Part shown: positions 16,524 through 24,201 of the stretch, in pieces
How the letters are laid out: each line of letters opens with the position of its first letter
Position numbering within the stretch: position 1 is the stretch's first letter
NCBI GenBank assembly: GCA_019113645.1
Contig: DXGZ01000067.1
Location: 1 to 35,989 of the forward strand
DNA length: 35,989 nucleotides
From: Candidatus Mediterraneibacter vanvlietii
Lineage (GTDB): Bacteria > Bacillota > Clostridia > Lachnospirales > Lachnospiraceae
Direction: 5' to 3'
Position numbers and translations under genes: made by a program
The notes under the pieces: generated by a model
What the model was told of the DNA's origin: nothing
Database searches by the model: none
What the model saw: only the letters and a program-made list of their open reading frames with translations

Positions 16524-17618
16524 ATGATTAAAATACTGCTTGTGGATGACGACTACCTCGCTCTTGAGGGTCTGTGCCAGATGCTGCACTGGGATGATTT
16601 CAACGGAGAACTGTCAGGCTGTGCCACTGACGGAATAGAGGCCATCTCCATGATCGAGGACAATCCTCCTGACGTAGTTGTGGCGGATATCAAAATGCCG
16701 CGCATGAACGGAATAGAACTTTCCCGCTATCTGTATGAGAACCATCGCGGCACCCGCATTATCCTTCTGAGCGGCCACAGTGAATTTGAATACGCGCAGA
16801 AAGCGCTGCAGTACCGTGTCACCGACTACATTCTCAAGCCCGTGACCCGGCAGAAGATAAAAGAGCTGGAAACGCTTCTGATGAAAATCGACAGAGACCT
16901 TGCCGCGAAGAAACAGATCCGGCGTCTGGCCGGAAGCGAGGCGCTGAAAGACCGTCTGCTCTCCCTGCTGCGCCGCGGAGACGAAAAAACTGTCTATGAT
17001 TTCCTGCACGACGGAGTTCTTGCGGAAGCGCTTCTCCACGACACTGCCGGAACACTCGGTTCAACGCTTCTCAACTATACCTTTGCATATCAGAGTGAAA
17101 TAGGGAAAGACAAATCTGATCTCGAGGAATTGAAGAAAAAGAGCATGGATGAATACTGGCGGATGTCCTCGCCCCCGGAACGGGTTTCTTATCTCTATTC
17201 CCGCTGCCGGGAACTGATGTCATATGCGAGAAACAGGAAAAGCGAATATGAACAGCCGATTGTAGCGCACTGTATCCAGGTGATCCAGAATTCTTTCTCT
17301 GATCCCGGGTTTAACATCTCCCAGCTCGCAGACCGCGCCAACCTGTCTCTTCCCTACCTGAGCACGGTTTTTAAGCAGGCAATGGGACAGACGATCAGCA
17401 GCTATCTTTCCCGCCAGCGTCTGCTCCGGGCCCAGGAACTGCTGCGGGATATCTCGATTCCCATTAAAGATGTGTGCGCGCAGTCGGGATATGAAGATCC
17501 GCATTATTTTGCAAGATCCTTTAAAAAACAAACCGGAATGACCCCCAGTGAATACCGTAATCTTCACAGTTCCAGGGATCTTCACCCGGAACAGGCGGAC
17601 AAGGAGGCAAACCCATGA
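16524..17618 (+). CDS. YesN-type response regulator with AraC DNA-binding domain
   Basis: Transcription factor activated by the adjacent sensor kinase. The 364-aa product has a receiver domain (residues 1-120: acidic pocket Asp8-Asp10, phospho-acceptor Asp55 in VVVADIKMP, Ser in LLSGHSEF, Lys in YILKPV). A middle region follows, then a C-terminal pair of helix-turn-helix motifs (FNISQLADRANLSLPYLSTVF and IPIKDVCAQSGYEDPHYFARSF). The frame is open from 16482, but that codon lies at the predicted transcription start. The ATG at 16524 has a GAGGAGGAG site and begins with the receiver strand MIKILLVDDD. It probably activates the divergent transporter operon and perhaps the downstream fucosidase gene. 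Confidence 0.95.
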   Translation: MIKILLVDDDYLALEGLCQMLHWDDFNGELSGCATDGIEAISMIEDNPPDVVVADIKMPRMNGIELSRYLYENHRGTRIILLSGHSEFEYAQKALQYRVTDYILKPVTRQKIKELETLLMKIDRDLAAKKQIRRLAGSEALKDRLLSLLRRGDEKTVYDFLHDGVLAEALLHDTAGTLGSTLLNYTFAYQSEIGKDKSDLEELKKKSMDEYWRMSSPPERVSYLYSRCRELMSYARNRKSEYEQPIVAHCIQVIQNSFSDPGFNISQLADRANLSLPYLSTVFKQAMGQTISSYLSRQRLLRAQELLRDISIPIKDVCAQSGYEDPHYFARSFKKQTGMTPSEYRNLHSSRDLHPEQADKEANP

Positions 17619-19399
17619 GCATCACCAAGCGCAGCTTCATGATCATATGTCTGATCATATCCTGCATACTGATCACATTGAACCTGGTCACCTACGCGCT
17701 CTTTCAGTATTCCATTACCGAACAGATCCTGACTTCCTATGACACTCTGGTAGACGCCAACAATTCCCTGTGCCGGCTTTTCACACAGGAGCTGGACCAG
17801 CTTACCTATATGTACACGACCGACGAAGAGCTTGGCAGCCTGCTCTCCATGCCTGTAGGAAATGACAGGCTGGAAGACCTCCAGACAAAATCTGATCTGA
17901 ACAGCCAGATGGCATACACGCTGAATTCCCAGAGTGCGCTGTCTGACAAAGGGTTTTCTTCCGTCCTTTATGTTAATCCGGAACTTCCGGTAAGCACGCT
18001 TTTCAGGTCTGATACAACAGTCCGGGGCGTCAGCCGGCTTTTCAGCGCAGAGACTGTTCTCAGCAAAGACTGGTATACACATGCATTGGATCAGGTCGCG
18101 CGTCATTACATTTTCGCGGACGAAAAGGAGGGGCGGCTCTGCTTTGCCAAAAAGCTCCAGAACAGCCACTATTCCGGGCCTCGCCTGGAAGACGGAGTCG
18201 GCGTACTTCTCTGCAGTGTGCCGGCAAGCCGCATCCCCCAGATTTTTTCTTTTCATCCTCTTACCGAAAACAGCGGATTTGCGCTTTTCAGCCGCGATGG
18301 AGCTCTTCTGTACCAGTCGGACGCGCTGCCGGACCTGTCTGATGCAGCTGAACAGTTTCTGGACGATACTTCCCATCAGAAACTGAACCTGAACGGCAGT
18401 TCCTATATATACAGCTCCGCGGAACTTGACTGGGGACTCCACCTTCTCTTTCTCACGCCTTACAGCGATATCACAGAACAGCTTCAGGCGATGATGCTTC
18501 CATATCTGCTCTGTTCATTTGTCTTCCTGATGATCGGCGCACTGTCCTCTCTCCTGCTCTCCAGAGGCATTACCCTTCCGGTCGTACAGCTGACACGGAA
18601 GATTGAAAGCATCGAAGATACAAGAGACGTAGATCTGTCTGCGTTCTCAGGTTCGGGACCTCCGGAAATCAGAAGGCTGAACAGCAGCTTCAGCGATCTG
18701 ATCCGCCGTGTCAACCGGCTGACCGAACAGATCCAGCAGGCGGCGGAGCAAAGAAGAATCAGTGAACTGCGGGCACTTCAGGCACAGATGAATCCGCACT
18801 TTGTATTAAACGCAATGAACACCGTAAACTACATGGCACTGATGCGCGAAGCGGATGATATCGCCGCTACGGTTGATTCCATCGCCAACCTGATGCGTTA
18901 CAGCATCACAGAGCCGGACCAGCTTGTCAGCATTCACACAGAGGTGGAAAATATACGGGAATATATCTCGATCTACACGCTGCGTTTCCGCCAGCAGATC
19001 CATCTGGAAATCTCGGCGGACCGCCCGGACACAGAGATCTTTATCCCCAAATTTACCCTTCAGCCGCTCGTGGAGAATTCGATCCGCCACGGCATCACGC
19101 GCCAGGACGCAGGCATTACCGTCTTTCTGCGCGCGTGGGAAGAAGCGGACAGGCTCTGCGTCCGGGTAACCGATACCGGCAGGGGCGCAGATCCCGACAA
19201 ACTCAACGCATACCTCAGATATGAAGATGTGGATCTGAACGTTTCCCATGGATTCGGCATACGCAATGTCAACGAGCGGATCCGCCTGCATTTCGGAGGC
19301 GACAGCGGACTTACATTCTCTATAGATGAAAACGGACGCCTGGCCGCTACGCTTACAATATGCCGGGATAAAAAAAGTACACCTGATCAAAAGATTTAA
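17615..19399 (+). CDS. YesM-type membrane sensor histidine kinase
   Basis: Senses an extracellular signal, probably the glycan or glycan-bound lipoprotein, and phosphorylates the regulator encoded just before it. The 594-aa product has an N-terminal membrane helix (about 8-30), an extracellular region of about 260 residues, a second helix (LPYLLCSFVFLMIGALSSLLL), a HAMP segment, and the His_kinase domain with phospho-acceptor His395 in QMNPHFVLNAMN. The ATP-binding domain has LQPLVENSIRHG, DTGRGADP and GFGIRNVNERI. Its ATG overlaps the regulator stop by four bases (ATGA), giving translational coupling. It is followed by a terminator and then the fucosidase gene. Confidence 0.95.
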   Translation: MSITKRSFMIICLIISCILITLNLVTYALFQYSITEQILTSYDTLVDANNSLCRLFTQELDQLTYMYTTDEELGSLLSMPVGNDRLEDLQTKSDLNSQMAYTLNSQSALSDKGFSSVLYVNPELPVSTLFRSDTTVRGVSRLFSAETVLSKDWYTHALDQVARHYIFADEKEGRLCFAKKLQNSHYSGPRLEDGVGVLLCSVPASRIPQIFSFHPLTENSGFALFSRDGALLYQSDALPDLSDAAEQFLDDTSHQKLNLNGSSYIYSSAELDWGLHLLFLTPYSDITEQLQAMMLPYLLCSFVFLMIGALSSLLLSRGITLPVVQLTRKIESIEDTRDVDLSAFSGSGPPEIRRLNSSFSDLIRRVNRLTEQIQQAAEQRRISELRALQAQMNPHFVLNAMNTVNYMALMREADDIAATVDSIANLMRYSITEPDQLVSIHTEVENIREYISIYTLRFRQQIHLEISADRPDTEIFIPKFTLQPLVENSIRHGITRQDAGITVFLRAWEEADRLCVRVTDTGRGADPDKLNAYLRYEDVDLNVSHGFGIRNVNERIRLHFGGDSGLTFSIDENGRLAATLTICRDKKSTPDQKI

Positions 19400-19415
19400 C
19401 TCTTTCCAAGACTAT

Positions 19416-19455
19416 AGCCGGGAGGTATATTAGAAACAACCACCCGGCTTTTTTT
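19416..19455 (+). terminator. Intrinsic terminator between the sensor kinase and fucosidase genes
   Basis: AGCCGGG (19416-19422) pairs with CCCGGCT (19443-19449). The helix continues inward through an A-A mismatch with GGT/ACC. Seven T run from 19449 to 19455. Only 29 bases separate it from the fucosidase ATG, already occupied by the ribosome site, so the fucosidase gene seems to depend on read-through or on a promoter upstream of the hairpin. Confidence 0.88.
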
Positions 19456-19484
19456 GTCCGGATAAGAAAAGGAGCAGAATAATT

Positions 19485-20843
19485 ATGGCAAAGACACTTA
19501 TTGTCAACGGTATACATAACTATACCGCACCAGAAGAATACATTCCCCCGAAATCAGAGGCTGTAAAGAGGCATCTGGAATGGTTTATGGATCAGAAACT
19601 CGGCCTGATGATGCACTGGGCGCCCGGATGCCAGCTCGGCACTTACGAGAGCTGGCCTCTCAGCGACGGGGACGGCTCATGGAGCCAGGAAGATATGACA
19701 TGGGATGACATCGAGGTATGTAAACAACAGTATTGGGATGCGAACCTTACATTCAATCCCATTAAATTCAGCCCGGAAAACTGGGCCCGCATGGCTGCCG
19801 AATGTGGATTCAAATATCTGCTTTTCACAACAAAACACCATGACGGCTTCTGCATGTATGACACAAAAACAACCGATTATAAGATTACGGCAGACAACTG
19901 TCCCTTCCATACCCATAAAAACGCTGATATTGCCGGGGCGCTCTTCCGTGAATTCCGCAGACAGGGGCTGGGGATCTCAGTCTATTTTTCCAAGCCGGAC
20001 TGGCACAGCGAATATTACTGGGCACCGCAGTTCGGTCCCGCCGCCGACAGAAATGTAAACTATGATATCTCAGAGAACCCGGAACTGTGGGAAAAATACG
20101 TACAGTTTACCCACAGCCAGATCCGCGAACTCTGCACCAAATACGGCAAAGTCGATGTACTCTGGCTGGACGGAGGATGGGTACGCCCTGACAATCTGGG
20201 ACAGGATATCCGTCTCGGAGAGATCGCAGAAGAGATCCGCTCTTCCTCACAGCCGCACCTGATCGTCTCTGACCGGACCTGCGGCGGAGAGTATGAAAAC
20301 TTCATTACACCGGAGAAAACAGTTCCCGAAAACGTACTCAGCGTTCCGTGGGAGACTTGTACAACTGTAGGACAGAAGTTTTCATTCCACTATACGGACA
20401 CATTCAAAAGCGGGCACCAGCTTGTTCTTCTCCTGCTTGACGTTATAAGTAAAGGAGGCAATCTCGCGCTTAACGTCGCCCCTCAGCCGGACGGAGAACT
20501 TCCTGCCCCTGCGGTCCGCTCTCTCCGCGATCTTGGAGCCTGGCTTAAAATTTACGGGGACGGCATATATGGGACGCGCGTCTGCGCCCCTTATTTCGGA
20601 GATCACCTGTTCTATACCCAAAAAGAGAACAAAAAATATGTTTTCTGCGCATATGAAGACGCCCCTGTTCTTCCGGCACAGATCACACTTATCTCAGAAA
20701 AACCTGTAAAATCTGTCACATGTATGCGCACCGGCACTCCGGTTCTCTTCCGGCAGGAAGGGGATAAGGTTACCGTCTTCACGGACAGCCTGCCGACAGG
20801 CGGCGCATTCTACGCAGAAGGATTTTGCGCGGTTACCGGATAG
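19485..20843 (+). CDS. GH29 alpha-L-fucosidase, cytoplasmic
   Basis: Removes alpha-linked L-fucose from oligosaccharides by a retaining mechanism. The 452-aa product shows the GH29 pattern: FMDQKLGLMMHWAPGC near the N-terminus, FKYLLFTTKHHDGFCMYDT, GLGISVYFSKPDWH, and nucleophile Asp229 in VLWLDGGW. PWETCTTVG follows, then VISKGGNLALNVAPQPDGELP. There is no signal peptide, so it acts on imported sugar. The ATG at 19485 has an AAAGGAG site. It follows the regulator pair on the same strand and is convergent with the sulfatase maturase gene. Linkage preference (alpha-1,2 / 1,3 / 1,4) cannot be read from the sequence. Confidence 0.93.
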   Translation: MAKTLIVNGIHNYTAPEEYIPPKSEAVKRHLEWFMDQKLGLMMHWAPGCQLGTYESWPLSDGDGSWSQEDMTWDDIEVCKQQYWDANLTFNPIKFSPENWARMAAECGFKYLLFTTKHHDGFCMYDTKTTDYKITADNCPFHTHKNADIAGALFREFRRQGLGISVYFSKPDWHSEYYWAPQFGPAADRNVNYDISENPELWEKYVQFTHSQIRELCTKYGKVDVLWLDGGWVRPDNLGQDIRLGEIAEEIRSSSQPHLIVSDRTCGGEYENFITPEKTVPENVLSVPWETCTTVGQKFSFHYTDTFKSGHQLVLLLLDVISKGGNLALNVAPQPDGELPAPAVRSLRDLGAWLKIYGDGIYGTRVCAPYFGDHLFYTQKENKKYVFCAYEDAPVLPAQITLISEKPVKSVTCMRTGTPVLFRQEGDKVTVFTDSLPTGGAFYAEGFCAVTG

Positions 20844-20885
20844 ACCAGATTCGGTCAGAAACCCGGACGGATTGTTTCCGGACAA

Positions 20886-20929
20886 AATAAAAAGACTGCC
20901 GGCTGTCTTATTTACCAAGATAGCCGGCA
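20886..20929 (-). terminator. Terminator overlapping the end of the anSME gene
   Basis: On the minus strand TGCCGGCTATCTT (complement of 20917-20929) pairs, with one mismatch, with AAGACAGCCGGCA (complement of 20897-20909). GTCTTTTTATTTT follows. The stop codon of the maturase (20908-20910) lies inside the stem. On the plus strand the same helix has no T tract, so the convergent fucosidase gene may lack an intrinsic terminator of its own. Confidence 0.8.
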
Positions 20930-22023
20930 ATCTCTTTCATCCGGGGCGCGCATTTTTCAAAAAATATCCTGTATCCGCCGCAGAAATAATTTCTGTATGC
21001 CCCTGTCTTTTCATCTCGTATCCTGTGTCTGCGGCATCCGTTCCGACAAAGCGGAAACCACTGGCACTGCCTGCACGTTTCATCATGCTTCAGGGATTCC
21101 CTCACAAATTGCTTCGCGGTCTCACTCTCAAAGAATTCCTCAATACTGTTCTCGTTATAATTTCCCAGGCAGTATTCATCCAGCGCGTAGAAATCACAGG
21201 GATACGCCCTGCCATCCGCCTCCGCCACACACTGAACACTGCAGGTTCCTCTCTGTTCACAGGCCTCCGGGGGAATTCCCGCAAGGATTCCGATATAATT
21301 CTCAAACTGACGGATATACGGCGCTCTTCCCTTTCTCCAGTCCTTTTCCCACAGCTGAAACAGTTCTGTCAGAAACGTTCCGTAAGCTTCCGGCGTCAGC
21401 GAATATTCCCTGCCGCCCGGTTCTTCTCCTGCCGGATCAAGACAGGCAATATACTGCTGATAATTCCATCCGTTTTTTTTGTATTCCCTGTATATCTCCC
21501 GGGCATGTTCCGCTGCGCTTCGTGTCACAACAGTAAGAATATTATACTCTACGCCAAATCTGTCAAACAGATCCGCGGTTTCTTTCACACGCGCGTAAGT
21601 TCCTCCTCCCGAAGCGTCATGTCTGTACCTGTCGTGGATCTCCTGCGTCCCGTCCACTGACAGACCGATCAGAAAATCATGTTCTTTAAAAAAGCGGCAC
21701 CATTCTTCATCAACAGCAAACCCGTTTGTCTGAAGTGTGTTCATCACACGGATCCCTCTTCTGTTGAACCGCTCTTCAAGCCGGATCACTTCTTTGAAAA
21801 AATCCAGCCCCCGAAGCGTCGGTTCTCCTCCCTGGAAGGCAAAACATATCTCATCCCCGGCCTGCCGCATCGCTTTTTTTATCAGATTTTTCACGGTATC
21901 CACGGACATCATGCCACGGGCGCCTTCTTCACGTTTCTCCATCTCATCGCAGTAAAAGCAATAGGCACACCGCATATTGCACAGCCCGGAAGCCGGCTTG
22001 ATCAGTATCGTATGAAGCCGCAT
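20908..22023 (-). CDS. Anaerobic sulfatase-maturating enzyme (radical SAM, SPASM)
   Basis: Radical S-adenosylmethionine enzyme that oxidises the active-site Cys (or Ser) of sulfatases to formylglycine without oxygen. With the start at 22023 it is 371 aa, with cluster cysteines Cys15, Cys19 and Cys22 in GLCNMRCAYCFYC. Asp277 lies in YPCDFYALDEY. These positions coincide with those I recall for the Clostridium perfringens enzyme, where Asp277 is the proposed catalytic base. A Cys-rich SPASM region with further cysteines to CRQCQWFPLCRNGC binds auxiliary clusters. The frame is open to 22044, but GGAGGTGA sits 5 bases before the ATG at 22023. It serves the Cys52-type sulfatase at 11249-12715, the only sulfatase in the window. 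Confidence 0.95.
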   Translation of the reverse strand: MRLHTILIKPASGLCNMRCAYCFYCDEMEKREEGARGMMSVDTVKNLIKKAMRQAGDEICFAFQGGEPTLRGLDFFKEVIRLEERFNRRGIRVMNTLQTNGFAVDEEWCRFFKEHDFLIGLSVDGTQEIHDRYRHDASGGGTYARVKETADLFDRFGVEYNILTVVTRSAAEHAREIYREYKKNGWNYQQYIACLDPAGEEPGGREYSLTPEAYGTFLTELFQLWEKDWRKGRAPYIRQFENYIGILAGIPPEACEQRGTCSVQCVAEADGRAYPCDFYALDEYCLGNYNENSIEEFFESETAKQFVRESLKHDETCRQCQWFPLCRNGCRRHRIRDEKTGAYRNYFCGGYRIFFEKCAPRMKEIAGYLGK

Positions 22024-22042
22024 TTTTCTCACCTCCGGTTCC

Positions 22043-22072
22043 ATTATTTCACTTCCCGCGTCTTTTCGTCAA
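22043..22072 (-). promoter_or_regulatory. Candidate promoter of the anSME gene
   Basis: On the minus strand TTGACG (complement of 22067-22072) and AATAAT (complement of 22043-22048) are 18 bases apart, each 5 of 6 to consensus. Transcription would start almost at the ribosome site, giving a very short leader. Use of this promoter would exclude the upstream ATG at 22044. Co-transcription with the GH42 gene 72 bases upstream is the alternative. Confidence 0.35.
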
Positions 22073-22095
22073 GTGGCGTTCCTCGCGCCGTGTCT

Positions 22096-24150
22096 TTATT
22101 TCGTTCTCGACAGCACTTTACAGCCGAAAGCTTCCATTGGGATTTTTCCGGAGTATGTTTCCCCGGTCTCCGCGTCCCTCCAGTCTCCCCGGCATTCCAC
22201 ACTGACCGGTTCATTCCTGAAGTTCATCACAAACACGGCTTCCCCGCTGTCTGCCAGGCCCGCGTCTGCCGGTTTCTGCCGGCAGGAAGTCCGCACGGCA
22301 GCAGTCACTCCGTACGGCAGCTTTGCTCCCAGCGCGTTTTTCATGCCGCAGGAATCGAATACATCTTCATAAAACCGTCTCAAAAATGAAAGATCTGACT
22401 CCGCCGCCAGATAATACGCCTGTCCTTCTCCGTATGATCTGCGTGTCACTGCCGGGAAACCGGCGTAAAAATCTCTTTCATACACACTGAGTACTTCCGT
22501 CCCTTCTTTCGCATGAACGATCTCGCACATTCTTACTGCAGGATACGCATTTTCCGAGTACAGGAACCGGTTCTCGAATTCTTCCGACGGCGCATCAATC
22601 TCCTCCTGGACAACTCCCAGGACATCCTCCAGCGGATGACTGCCGGTAAAACAGAGATCCGTCTCATCCGCCATTCCGCTGAAAAATGTCGTCACAAATA
22701 CTCCTCCGCCTCTGACAAAGGCCCGGATTTTCTCCGCCCAGCCGCTTTTGTACATATAATTGAGCGGGGCGGACACAAGCCGGTATCCGCTCAGGTCCGC
22801 ATTCATATCCACAATGTCAGCTTCAATCCCCTGCTCCCAGAAAGCACGGTAATGATCCATGACATACCCCGGATAGTTCAGATCCAGCCGCGGTCCCGTA
22901 ATATTCTCCACTGCCCACCAGTTTTCCCAGTCAAAAAGGACAGCTGCCTCCGGATGGTTGACTGTTCCGTCCAGCAGATGTTCCAGCCCCGGCAGACGTC
23001 TCCCCACTTCAGACACTTCACGGAAAACCCGGGTATTGCTTCCGTTTTTATGATCCAGCACGGCGCCGTGGAATTTCTCATATGAACCCCGGCCTTTTCT
23101 CCACTGAAAATACTGCACGGAATCAGAGCCGTGCGCCACCGCCTGCATGGAAGAGAGCATATGCATCCCCGGTCTCTTCACCGGATTGTTCTCTCTCCAG
23201 TTGATCACAGACGGCGCGCTCTCCATGAGAAGGAAGGGCTGCTTTTTCATGCTCCGCATCATGCTGTGGTTGAAGGCCGCCCTGACCGCCGCCGGCACCT
23301 CATCCTTCTCTCTGTGCCAGAATGGATAATTGTCCCATGAAATAATGTCAAGCCCGCGCGACAGCCGGTTATAATCTATATTTTTAAATGTATCCATATA
23401 GTTTGTCGTAGCCGGAAGATCCGAATATTTTTTCACCGCGCGGATCTCCATTTCGCAGAAACCGCAGAACTGCGCCGTGACAAATCTGCGCCAGTCAAGC
23501 TCCAGAGCAGTCACAGTCGTCTCTCCCCGGGGCACGGGGCTGTGGATCTGGTCCCAGTCGGTATACTCATGGCTCCAGAATCTTCCCCACCATGCCTGAT
23601 TCAACTGCTCAAGCGTCCCGTATTTTTCTTTCAGCCATTCCCTGAATGCATTCTGGCACGCTTCGCAATGGCACGCTCCATCCGAGAAATTTCCTCCCAG
23701 TTCATTGGATATATGCCAGAGGATCACATTCTCTTTCTTTCCGAATGTTCTGGAAAGAGCCTCATCTATGGCAGCTGTTTTCCTTCTCATCACCGGCGAT
23801 GTATAACAGAAATTATGGCGTTTCCCCGGAAGATTGCGGGAGCCGTCTTCACGCACCTGCATTACCTCCGGATACTTCTGAGTCAGCCAGTGCGGCATTG
23901 CGCCCGACGGCGTCGCAAGAATAACCTGTATTCCCGCACTCCCGAGATTATCGATGATCTCCTCCAGCCAGCCGAAGTGATATACCCCCTCTTCCGGTTC
24001 AAGCACAGCCCAGGAGAATACCCCCAGTGTCACGCAGTTGACGCCCGCCTCTTTCATCAGCCTGATATCTTCCTCTAAAATCTCCGGACAGTCCAGCCAC
24101 TGCTCCGGGTTATAATCTCCTCCATGTAGTAAATGTCCGCCTAACATCAT
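22096..24150 (-). CDS. GH42 beta-galactosidase, cytoplasmic
   Basis: Releases terminal beta-galactose from oligosaccharides. The 684-aa product begins with the family segment LLHGGDYNPEQW. The acid/base is Glu150 in WHISNELGG and the nucleophile is Glu310 in LLMESAPSVINW. A Cys-rich DGACHCEAC site after the acid/base matches the structural zinc cluster seen in part of the family. A trimerisation/glutamine-amidotransferase-like region and a small beta domain follow. There is no signal peptide. It lies 51 bases after the GH2 gene in the same operon, with an AGAGGAAAA site. In Bacillus a GH42 enzyme (GanA) partners GH53 galactanase, so it might serve either the fucose/sulfate locus or the galactan genes downstream. 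Confidence 0.95.
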   Translation of the reverse strand: MMLGGHLLHGGDYNPEQWLDCPEILEEDIRLMKEAGVNCVTLGVFSWAVLEPEEGVYHFGWLEEIIDNLGSAGIQVILATPSGAMPHWLTQKYPEVMQVREDGSRNLPGKRHNFCYTSPVMRRKTAAIDEALSRTFGKKENVILWHISNELGGNFSDGACHCEACQNAFREWLKEKYGTLEQLNQAWWGRFWSHEYTDWDQIHSPVPRGETTVTALELDWRRFVTAQFCGFCEMEIRAVKKYSDLPATTNYMDTFKNIDYNRLSRGLDIISWDNYPFWHREKDEVPAAVRAAFNHSMMRSMKKQPFLLMESAPSVINWRENNPVKRPGMHMLSSMQAVAHGSDSVQYFQWRKGRGSYEKFHGAVLDHKNGSNTRVFREVSEVGRRLPGLEHLLDGTVNHPEAAVLFDWENWWAVENITGPRLDLNYPGYVMDHYRAFWEQGIEADIVDMNADLSGYRLVSAPLNYMYKSGWAEKIRAFVRGGGVFVTTFFSGMADETDLCFTGSHPLEDVLGVVQEEIDAPSEEFENRFLYSENAYPAVRMCEIVHAKEGTEVLSVYERDFYAGFPAVTRRSYGEGQAYYLAAESDLSFLRRFYEDVFDSCGMKNALGAKLPYGVTAAVRTSCRQKPADAGLADSGEAVFVMNFRNEPVSVECRGDWRDAETGETYSGKIPMEAFGCKVLSRTK

Positions 24151-24201
24151 TTTTCCTCTTTTCTTCCGCTATTTGTCCTGTTGTATCTGCGCGGGCTGTA
24201 T

